From Acidobacterium sp. (GTDB lineage Bacteria; Acidobacteriota; Terriglobia; Terriglobales; Acidobacteriaceae), in NCBI GenBank assembly GCA_003131625.1, contig PKVY01000095.1, positions 39,689 through 75,867 on the forward strand: 36,179 nt of DNA. Reading direction: 5' to 3'. This document shows, in pieces, positions 28,760-35,397 of the stretch; the stretch's first letter is position 1, and each line of letters begins with the position of its first letter. The position numbers were made by a program, and so were the translations under genes. A model generated the notes under the pieces. That model ran no database searches and was not told the DNA's origin. It saw only the letters and a program-made list of their open reading frames with translations.

Positions 28760-31700
28760 TTATAGTTCCTGCGAAACCGCCTCCGGGTTCTCCGTCCCGC
28801 GCGCAATATCCGCTCCCCAGCTGAGCTGTTCCAGCGGATTGGGAGACGGCCGGCCGAGCAGGTATCCCTGTGCCTCGTTGGTGCCCAGCGCCCGGATCAG
28901 CTCCAGCTGTTCCGTGGTCTCGATTCCCTCCACGATGACCTTCATGTGGAGGTTGTGGGCCATCAGCAGAATGGACTGGACGAAGGCGCGGGTTTCCGGA
29001 TGCACCACCAGCTCGTTGACGAAGGACCGATCGAGCTTCAGCGCATCGAAGCAGAGCTTCGGCAAATAACTCAGGCAGGAGTATCCCGTCCCGAAGTCGT
29101 CCATCGCAACGCTGATGCCCTTGCTCTTCAGACGCCGCATCATTTCGGCGGTGCGCTCGACGCCGGTCAGGGTGGCGGATTCGGTGAGTTCGAGTTGCAG
29201 CAGGCTGGGCTTCAGTCCGGTGCGGCGCAGGATATCCTCGACCTCCTCGATGAAGGAATCGCGCGCAAACTGCACGCTGGATACGTTGACCGCGACCTGA
29301 ATCGGCCGCTTCATTCTGCGCTGCCAGATCACCGCGTCCGCGCAGGCCCGCTCCATCACGTACGCCCCCAGCGGGACAATCAGCCCGGTCTCCTCGGCGA
29401 TGGGAATGAAGGTGAGAGGCGGGATGGCTCCCAGCTTCGGGTGAGACCAGCGCGCCAGAGCCTCGAAGCGAACGATGGTATTGGTGTCCAGGTCGAATTC
29501 CGGCTGGTAATGCACGGTGATTTCGCCGCTTTCGATCGCGCGCCGCAGCTCGCCTTCCAGCGTCAGGCGCTCGCGCGCGGCGTTGCCCAGATCGTCGCCA
29601 AACAGGACGGCGCGGTCTTTTCCGCTTTTCTTGGCGGCGTACATGGCGCAGTCTGCTTGCTGCAAAAGTTGCCCGCCTTCGCTGCCGTGATCCGGAAAGA
29701 CGCTGATGCCGATGCTGGCGGTGATCCGGATGGTATGGCCTTCGATTTCGAACGGGATTTTCAGCACTTCCAGAACGCTCTCCGCGGCCTTTTCCGCGTC
29801 GGCTCCGGACTGAACGTGGTCCAGGATCAGCGTGAACTCGTCGCTGCCAATGCGCGCCAGCGTGTCCGATTGCCGGAAACGGGATTGCACGCGCTGCGCC
29901 ACCTGACCCAGAAGAACATCTCCGATGCTGTGGCCAAGGCTGTCGTTGACCAGCTTGAAGCCGTCGATGTCGATGTAGAGCAACGCCACCATCCGGTTTT
30001 CGCGCCGCGCCTTCGCCAGATTCTGCGACAAGCGATCCGCCAGCAGCCGGCGGTTCGGCAATCCGGTCAGGTCGTCGATGAGCGCCATGTGCTGCATCCT
30101 CGCTTCGGCGTCTCGCTTGGCGCGATCCCGTTGCCGCAGCTCGGACAGCATGGTGTTGAATCCCACCACCAGATGGGCAATGTCTTCGCTGCCTCGCACC
30201 GAAACCTGCGTATCGAACTGCTGCTGACTCGAAACCTGCTCCATCGCGGTGGATAGATCCGTGATGGCCTGCGCCGTTTCAGAAGCTTTTCTCAGAGCCG
30301 CTGTCTGCGAGCGCACGCGGCGCCGCAGGATGCTCACCCAAACGAGGATCCCGAGTATCAGCACCAGGAAGACCGTCAGAAGGACCAGGGTTGCGCGCAG
30401 TGTCCAGAACGGGGCGGGCCGGATGACGGTCAGATCGCGCGGGGAACGCAGCAGGATCTGGAAGCTGGCCGGGCTTTCTTCCAGAATCCTGTAGAGCTTG
30501 CCCGGGTCCACTTGCGCAGAAGAGACGCCCGTGAGCCGTAGCACGCTCCCTTCTCGTAGTTGCCACGGAGGTGTTCCGAGGTCCGATGTATCCAGTTGCG
30601 CTGTAAATGTGCGCACGCCCGACTGCAGCACCAGGTTCTTGCGGGCGGGTTCATCCAGCGCCGCCAGCAGCTTGCCCTCCACGGTCACCAGCATGGAGTC
30701 TTCGTGGCCCTGCAGCAGCGACTCCACCGTGACCACCTTCGGGACAATCGAACCAGAGCGGGCCGCCGAACGAAACGTCGCGTCGGTCATCACCGGCGAA
30801 TATCTGCCCACCAGGGTGGGATAGCCGATCGCATCCACCACCTCGCCCACGTGGATGGAGCGGGTGTCGCCGCGCACCTCCACCCCGTCCGTCGCATCCT
30901 GCAGGTACACGTAGTCCGGTTCCACCAGCGTGACCGTGCCCTCCACTTTCACGCGATGGCCGGAGCGGGCGTTCGGCGAGTAGTGCAGCAGGGAGCCGAT
31001 GGGTGTCGCTTCCATAGCAAACGGATGCGGAACCGCCGGCTCCAGCACATCGATGTCGGAACGGCTTTCGACCAGGAGCTGGTAACCCACCAGCTGACGG
31101 CGCGAATTGAAGACAGTTCCGAATACGCCCCGAATGCGGACGGTTGCATCTTCCAGGCTGCGCGCCTGATCGGCGTCTGGAAATATCGGCGAGGTGTAAA
31201 CGTGAATCTGTCCCACCGCCGTAAGCAGATCGAAGGTCAGCGAGGTGTGATTCGATTCCTCTCCCACCCTCATGGGGTGAACGACGCCCTCGATGCTCAC
31301 GTACTGCGAATCCAGCGATCCGGCGGCGGCTCTGCTCTGCGTTACGGCCACGGCCGCCGGCAAGGGGGCCATGCCGTCGAACTCGAACTTCGGGGCAACG
31401 ATGACCGGAGCAAAGTCTCCCGCACCCGTAATTCCAGTCAGGGTGACGCGCCGGCCCACGATCAGTTCCCCGTGATCGCCCGAATACTTCACATAAATGC
31501 CGCCGGTCCTGTCCTGAAAGAAAAACTGGCGCCATTGGGGATCGACGTAAGTGACGACGCCGGTGATACTGACCGGCAAAGCCTCCGCGGCTCGTGACGC
31601 GGGCAGGTCGCGCACCGCGCGCACGCTGGTGAGCGGCTGCGGAATCGGACTCGATTCGCTGCTGTCGTCGATCTGCTCGGGCGAGAGCATCGTCACCTGG

Positions 31701-32638
31701 GCATGAAACAGGTCGATGCGCAGCCCGTTGCGGCTGGGAAAGCCTTCCACCTCGACCGGCCATCCGGTCTTCAGCGCCTGCGCTACGGAGAGATAGCACT
31801 CGGTCGCGCCCCAGCGATCCTCGAGCAGAATGGAATCGGGTGTCGCCGCCGCGATCCGGCCGCGAATCCGGATGCGGTGGCCATGGCCCGCGTGGCTCTC
31901 GCTGTAGAGGGTCCGGATCGAATACAACGGTGATGGCGCCGGAGCAGGTTCCTCGATCTGCAGGTCCTGACCGGACGGCGCCCATATCCGGTTGCGAACC
32001 AGCGCTCCCTGCGGCGTGCGTTCCTGCTCCGGAAGACCGACAATGCGGATTCTGCTGTTGATCAAACTCGAATAGTCGCTGGAGGGCTTCGCGACGATCA
32101 ATTCGACCTCGGGGCCGCCATCCGCGACCGAGAGGTGAGCGCGCCCGCCCCCGTCCAGCGAAGCGTCCTCCACCACCGCCGTCATCTGCACCCGAATGCC
32201 ATTCTTCTCGGAAGTGGGAAAGTTCGCGAGAGTCACCGGGAACGGCTGTGGCAGTCGCACGTGAGCCGCAGTGGGATGAACCCTGATCTCCTGTAATCCG
32301 ACGCTGATCGGACCTTTGCGGCGATCATAGGGACTTGTCTTGGTCGCATCGATCGAGATCGTCTGGCCGGCGTGCACGCCCGCCTGAGCCGGATTCGCCG
32401 ATATCGGTATCGCCCCGGTTTCATCCTGAATCCAGAAGCGTCCTCCCGGCTCATCGACGAAGGTAACTACACCGATAAGGTGTACTCCTGAGTTAATGGG
32501 TAAGTCCTGCAGCTCCTGGATCGTATCGTGGCGGGATAAGACAGACCACTGCCAGAGTGCGATGCAGATGATTCCTGCGCCCAGCACTGGTGCCAGGATC
32601 GCGGCAATCCTGGTTCCGGCGACGCCGCTGCGGGCCAT
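28760..32638 (-). CDS. Large membrane GGDEF-EAL protein with about seven OB-like sensor repeats
   Basis: The 1292-residue protein has an N-terminal anchor (about 8-30), then a roughly 700-residue outer region made of repeated OB-like modules. Their cores recur: VHLIGVVTFVDEPGGRFWIQDETGA, HRIRIRGRIAAATPDSILLEDRWG, VSITGVVTYVDPQWRQFFFQDRTGG, HRVKVEGTVTLVEPDYVYLQDATDG and weaker copies. A TM helix (about 746-768), a HAMP-like stretch, GGDEF (855-1026; GSDEF with an RQSD I-site) and EAL (1027-1280) follow. The EAL active site is complete (EAL, NVSS, LELTES, DDFGTG, LKLDRS, VEGIET), so phosphodiesterase activity is likely while cyclase activity is uncertain. From TM to C-terminus it is highly similar to the 26305-28446 product, showing tandem duplication. 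The ligand of the OB repeats is unknown; carbohydrate or nucleotide-like molecules are possible. Confidence 0.93.
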   Translation of the reverse strand: MARSGVAGTRIAAILAPVLGAGIICIALWQWSVLSRHDTIQELQDLPINSGVHLIGVVTFVDEPGGRFWIQDETGAIPISANPAQAGVHAGQTISIDATKTSPYDRRKGPISVGLQEIRVHPTAAHVRLPQPFPVTLANFPTSEKNGIRVQMTAVVEDASLDGGGRAHLSVADGGPEVELIVAKPSSDYSSLINSRIRIVGLPEQERTPQGALVRNRIWAPSGQDLQIEEPAPAPSPLYSIRTLYSESHAGHGHRIRIRGRIAAATPDSILLEDRWGATECYLSVAQALKTGWPVEVEGFPSRNGLRIDLFHAQVTMLSPEQIDDSSESSPIPQPLTSVRAVRDLPASRAAEALPVSITGVVTYVDPQWRQFFFQDRTGGIYVKYSGDHGELIVGRRVTLTGITGAGDFAPVIVAPKFEFDGMAPLPAAVAVTQSRAAAGSLDSQYVSIEGVVHPMRVGEESNHTSLTFDLLTAVGQIHVYTSPIFPDADQARSLEDATVRIRGVFGTVFNSRRQLVGYQLLVESRSDIDVLEPAVPHPFAMEATPIGSLLHYSPNARSGHRVKVEGTVTLVEPDYVYLQDATDGVEVRGDTRSIHVGEVVDAIGYPTLVGRYSPVMTDATFRSAARSGSIVPKVVTVESLLQGHEDSMLVTVEGKLLAALDEPARKNLVLQSGVRTFTAQLDTSDLGTPPWQLREGSVLRLTGVSSAQVDPGKLYRILEESPASFQILLRSPRDLTVIRPAPFWTLRATLVLLTVFLVLILGILVWVSILRRRVRSQTAALRKASETAQAITDLSTAMEQVSSQQQFDTQVSVRGSEDIAHLVVGFNTMLSELRQRDRAKRDAEARMQHMALIDDLTGLPNRRLLADRLSQNLAKARRENRMVALLYIDIDGFKLVNDSLGHSIGDVLLGQVAQRVQSRFRQSDTLARIGSDEFTLILDHVQSGADAEKAAESVLEVLKIPFEIEGHTIRITASIGISVFPDHGSEGGQLLQQADCAMYAAKKSGKDRAVLFGDDLGNAARERLTLEGELRRAIESGEITVHYQPEFDLDTNTIVRFEALARWSHPKLGAIPPLTFIPIAEETGLIVPLGAYVMERACADAVIWQRRMKRPIQVAVNVSSVQFARDSFIEEVEDILRRTGLKPSLLQLELTESATLTGVERTAEMMRRLKSKGISVAMDDFGTGYSCLSYLPKLCFDALKLDRSFVNELVVHPETRAFVQSILLMAHNLHMKVIVEGIETTEQLELIRALGTNEAQGYLLGRPSPNPLEQLSWGADIARGTENPEAVSQEL

Positions 32639-32667
32639 TTGTGAATCATGGTTCGATAGCGAACACT

Positions 32668-32719
32668 TCGGCCATACAACTTTGGCTTAGAGTCGTACCC
32701 TAATGGAATTAGGTGACTT
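32668..32719 (-). promoter_or_regulatory. Conserved 52-bp upstream element, copy B (long GGDEF-EAL gene)
   Basis: This is the second copy, 29 bases before the start codon of the long GGDEF-EAL gene. Here the dyad is one base pair longer on each side (CCTAAT-TCC-ATTAGG). Similarity drops sharply outside the block except for GAATCATG near the start codon. It is either a shared promoter/operator (a dimeric regulator at the dyad) or a structured 5' leader. Confidence 0.75.
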
Positions 32720-33047
32720 ATGAAGGTATCGCGAGACGGAAAGCCTCGACCCGAAAACTTCCTTCCGGTCGATGACTGCCGTCATTCTCATGCCGGGGAA
32801 GGGATATCGGCAAAGCCAGCTTCATTACTGATTTAGTTAGATTTATGACACTGTTGATAGCTCGGTGATCAAGCCTCTTGACGAAAATTGAACGCCCAGT
32901 GCCCCGGGCTAAACCACGATGGTATTAGCAAAGTGCTTAACTTACGTTGGTCTCTGAAGTATTCAATCCACCCTACGACAGCGTCATACCGCCGCTGCCC
33001 TGGAGGAACGAGACCCGGCTTTGCACCGCGTGATCGACCCACGTTTT
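32720..33047. other. Non-coding stretch between c-di-GMP block and island boundary
   Basis: These 328 bases contain only short, non-coding-like frames. They are more AT-rich than the flanking genes around 32830-32960. I see no RNA gene, terminator or repeat that I can support. The stretch ends at the tRNA-Cys fragment. Confidence 0.4.
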
Positions 33048-33092
33048 TGGAGCACCGGGCCGGAATTGAACCGGCGAATACTGGTTTTGCAG
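33048..33092 (-). other. 3' half of a tRNA-Cys(GCA) gene: probable attachment site (attR-type)
   Basis: Read on the minus strand, these 45 bases are the 3' half of tRNA-Cys. They comprise the anticodon loop CTGCAAA (anticodon GCA), the 3' anticodon stem ACCAG, a five-base variable loop TATTC, a T-arm GCCGG-TTCAATT-CCGGC, the acceptor strand CCGGTGC, discriminator T and encoded CCA. U73 and GCA are Cys identity elements. The matching 5' half is absent: upstream there is no GCACCGG strand and no D-arm, and only three of five anticodon-stem pairs form. The sequence breaks exactly at the anticodon loop, a usual tyrosine-integrase crossover point. By orientation the element would lie to the right, with an intact tRNA-Cys at its far end. 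Confidence 0.82.
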
Positions 33093-33137
33093 GCGAGATA
33101 ATTATCGTAATATCAAAGACTTACGTGGACTATCAGG

Positions 33138-33180
33138 CACTGAGAATCCCCGAAAAGTCCTAAAGGGAAGTTTCTCAGTG
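33138..33180. repeat. 9-bp inverted repeat next to the tRNA fragment
   Basis: CACTGAGAA (33138-33146) and TTCTCAGTG (33172-33180) are exact reverse complements. The spacer itself holds TCCC and GGGA, so a longer interrupted hairpin can form. It lies just inside the presumed island end and just outside the transposase remnant. Recombinase arm sites, an IS end or a terminator-like hairpin are all possible. Confidence 0.5.
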
Positions 33181-33296
33181 GTGCAAAAGTGGTGTGACCG
33201 CCAACGGAAGACTAGGTGTGAGGTTTCAACAGGTTGTCCACCTGATCGAGAACTTGGAAGCTGGGTTTGCGAAGACTCTGCGACTCAGGAGACCAG

Positions 33297-33818
33297 ATGG
33301 ACTATCACCAGAATGCCCGACTGACGATACACAGTCGAGAACGCTTAGCCAGAAGGGTTCTTGTCGAGCGATGCACGCTGAAGCTGGCTGCGGCCAGCCT
33401 GGGCGTGAGCGCGAAGACGGCCGCCAAATCGGTGTGCCTCTATGGTGAGCTGGGAGTGGCGGGCCTGAGGGATCGCAGCTCGCGCCCGGAGCGTTCACCG
33501 CGCCAGAGGTGTTTTCCCTTAGTGGAAAGGGTTTTGGCTCTTCGCGGTCAGCGCTGGACCGGATGCCGGATTGCGCAGACCGTGGGGCTGAGCCGCGCCA
33601 CCGTCAGCCGCACCCTGCGCCGGCGGAAGCTGAGCCGGATGCTGGATCTCGATCCGCCAGTGCCGGCCAGGCGCTATGAGCACGCTGCTGCCGGGGATCT
33701 GCTGCATCTGGATGAAGTCGGACGCGGGATAACTCGCTTTCGCTTCAAGAAACCGTCCGTCAGATTTTCTTCGCAAATGTTTCTCTGTTTCGACTCGGGA
33801 TGGGGGTCCAATGAATGA
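33297..33818 (+). pseudogene. Truncated IS481-type transposase (N-terminal helix-turn-helix part)
   Basis: From the ATG at 33297, after AGGAG, the protein begins with the IS481-family N-terminus: MDYHQNARLTIHSRERLARR, two helix-turn-helix modules (LKLAAASLGVSAKTAAKSV and CRIAQTVGLSRATVSRTLRR), then DLDPPVPARRYEHAAAGDLL. The catalytic DDE core should begin at LLHLD, and after that first Asp the similarity stops at about 33717. The last 30 or so residues (RFRFKKPSVRFSSQMF) are not transposase. The element is therefore inactive, its right part lost by deletion. The left end probably lies near 33190 (GTGTGACCGCC). It marks a rearranged region. Confidence 0.85.
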
Positions 33819-33828
33819 TCGATCATTC
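33813..33828. promoter_or_regulatory. 16-bp perfect palindrome upstream of the Crp/Fnr remnant
   Basis: GAATGATCGATCATTC is a perfect dyad that ends 23 bases before the ATG of the Crp/Fnr-like frame. It looks like an operator, perhaps for autoregulation of the intact gene from which the remnant derives. It also overlaps the end of the transposase frame. Confidence 0.5.
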
Positions 33829-33851
33829 CCCATGAAGAGAGGCCCTTCCAG

Positions 33852-34244
33852 ATGACTGCAACAGAGCACGCCGGCTTTGATGCCGCTACGTTTCTCGCGG
33901 AGGCAGCACTCGGACGGCGGATCATCCGAGTCGGGCCGAAACAAACCTTCTTTTCGCAGGGAGATCCGGCTGAATTCGTCTTATATCTTCAAAAGGGTCG
34001 CGCAAAGCTCACTGTGGTTTCTGAAAGGGGGAAGGAAGCTACGATTACCCTTTTCTCGGCTGGCGACTTCATCGGAGAGGAGTCGATCGCCGAAATGCGG
34101 CGAGATCTGGTCCTTCGTATACCGGTTTCGCGAACTTTCTCTATCGCGATGAGCTTGAGACGATGCGCACCGACGGGCATCTCACGCAGCTCGACGCGGC
34201 CTTTTCGCGCGATCAGGAGCACAAGATCTATGTGCAGGACCTGA
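33852..34244 (+). pseudogene. Crp/Fnr-family regulator, N-terminal remnant
   Basis: Residues 1 to about 83 match the cyclic-nucleotide-binding-type sensor of a Crp/Fnr regulator: FFSQGDPAEFVLYLQKGRAKLTVVSERGKEATITLFSAGDFIGEESIAEM. The rest of the effector domain, the dimerisation helix and the DNA-binding helix-turn-helix are missing. After about 34100 the frame turns into Ser/Arg-rich sequence, because the DNA there belongs to a different gene read in another frame. The fragment cannot bind DNA. In intact relatives the family is often linked with stress or nitrosative-response genes. The junction shows that a deletion or recombination removed the 3' part. Confidence 0.82.
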
Positions 34245-34450
34245 TGACGCAGCATGCGCGGCAACAGTGGAGCTGGCTTGAAGACGGAGCGTTTCTCTAT
34301 GTGTGCGGCGATGGCACACGCATGGCGAAGGATGTGGACCGGGCGCTGCACAGCATTGTCGCCGCCCAGGACGGTCTCGAGCGACGGCAGACCGAGAATT
34401 ACGTTCAGATACTGAGAGACAATCGCCGCTATCAGCGGGATGTCTATTGA
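34106..34450 (+). pseudogene. 3' end of a sulfite-reductase / P450-reductase-type flavoprotein gene (NADPH-binding part)
   Basis: In a frame different from the Crp remnant, the DNA encodes FANFLYRDELETMRTDGHLT, IYVQDLMTQHARQQWSWLED, GAFLYVCGDGTRMAKDVDRAL and the terminal RDNRRYQRDVY. This is the C-terminal NADP-binding end of CysJ-type flavoproteins: YVCGD.xxMAKDV contacts NADP, and the final Tyr stacks on FAD. The FMN, FAD and first NADP parts are absent. There is no plausible start or ribosome site. The fragment is joined directly to the Crp remnant near 34100-34115, so both are relics of one deletion. The original enzyme may have been a sulfite reductase flavoprotein or a fused oxidoreductase. 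Confidence 0.85.
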
Positions 34451-34510
34451 AAGCAGCGCTGCCAAGCGCAACCGGGTGCGTATAGCGTATTCGAAGCGCA
34501 CCCGACTCGC

Positions 34511-35051
34511 TCATTTCCCCGCCCGTAGCCTTCTCGCGCGGAATTCCTCTCCGACTGCCGCCAGCGTCTCACGGTCCAGCAGCCGTGCCGCGAGCGGGAA
34601 GACAGTGGTCTCCTCCACCTGAATGTGCTGCGCATAGAGTCGGCTGAGCCGGCCCGTCGCTGTTCCCAAGGCTCGACGATCTTCGGGGCCGAGGGTGCCG
34701 TTCGCGATCCATTCGGAAAAGAGACGCTCGACAGCCGCATGAAGACCGGGCTTCGCTGTGTTCCTTCTCCAGTTCGTCGATCACCGCGCGTTGACCAGGA
34801 ACGTCCCCCTGCTGAATACGCGGGAAAAGGGATTGCTCCTCATCGGCGGTATCCCGTGTGCCGCCCTCAACAAAGTACCGGATTGCCGATTGCACGGCTT
34901 CTGTCTCCTGGATCGTCAGGGAGCCCGCTGCTCGCTCAGCCACCAAGCAAAGGATTTCGAGAAATTGCTCGATGCGGCGATGGCAATCCTTGAGCATCCC
35001 AAGGGGATTGTCGAATCCGGAGTCGAGTTTTGCGCCAATTTGTATCGCCAT
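34511..35051 (-). pseudogene. Hemerythrin-like (HHE) protein, disrupted by a frameshift
   Basis: The first frame, from the ATG at 35051 (AAGAAG upstream), reads a hemerythrin HHE domain: NPLGMLKDCHRRIEQFLEIL, EEQSLFPRIQQ and IDELEKEHSEA. After that point, near 34750, the homologous sequence continues in another frame as HAAVERLFSEWIANGTLGPEDR, then LSRLYAQHIQVEETTVFPLAARLLD, to a TGA at 34511-34513. The shift equals one extra base or two missing bases. The di-iron ligand residues are all present across the two frames. Such proteins bind O2 or NO or act in iron-sulfur repair. The gene is either a recent pseudogene or a sequencing error. It is divergent from ctaD. Confidence 0.85.
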
Positions 35052-35164
35052 GATCTTCTTTGAACTCAATCACATTCGGGCGCATTCCGCGAGAAGCGGT
35101 GCGGCGTGGGTCCGCCTGGCCGCCACGCCCCGTAATTATTCTCCCAAGGGCTCAGCCGGTTGCA

Positions 35165-35178
35165 GTGACTTTAGTCAC
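35165..35178. promoter_or_regulatory. FNR/HcpR-like palindrome between hemerythrin and ctaD
   Basis: GTGAC-TTTA-GTCAC is a perfect 5-4-5 dyad resembling binding sites of Crp/Fnr-family regulators of the HcpR/DNR/NnrR type (TTGAC-N4-GTCAA and relatives). It lies in the 346-base divergent gap (35052-35397), 113 bases from the hemerythrin start and 219 from ctaD. I see no gene in the remainder of the gap. Confidence 0.6.
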
Positions 35179-35397
35179 GGCCACCCGTTTGGCGACCGGA
35201 TTAGCCTGACCTCCGTATCTCGACGGGCGAAGCAGCCTTGGGTACACCACGCGGGGTCTGGAAACCTTTCCCAGTTCGGTTCGGCGTGGCGCATCTTTAT
35301 CGGAAGCCTCACACGCCAGCCATACCAGGTTTGCCAGGATTCAGCGCGCGCCGGCGCATCAGCTCGCCCATGAATTCAGATTGGAGGATGGATCGGA

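Noticed and set aside
32720-32850. c-di-GMP (GEMM) riboswitch upstream of the long GGDEF-EAL gene
   Set aside because: Short resemblances such as GGCAAAGCC occur, but on the strand opposite to the gene and without the conserved GEMM stems.
33048-33130. A complete tRNA-Cys gene
   Set aside because: The 5' acceptor strand and D-arm are absent and the anticodon stem pairs at only three of five positions, so only the 3' half is present.
32888-33163. Open frame of 91 aa next to the tRNA fragment
   Set aside because: It reads straight through the tRNA-derived bases, has no ribosome site and no recognisable pattern.
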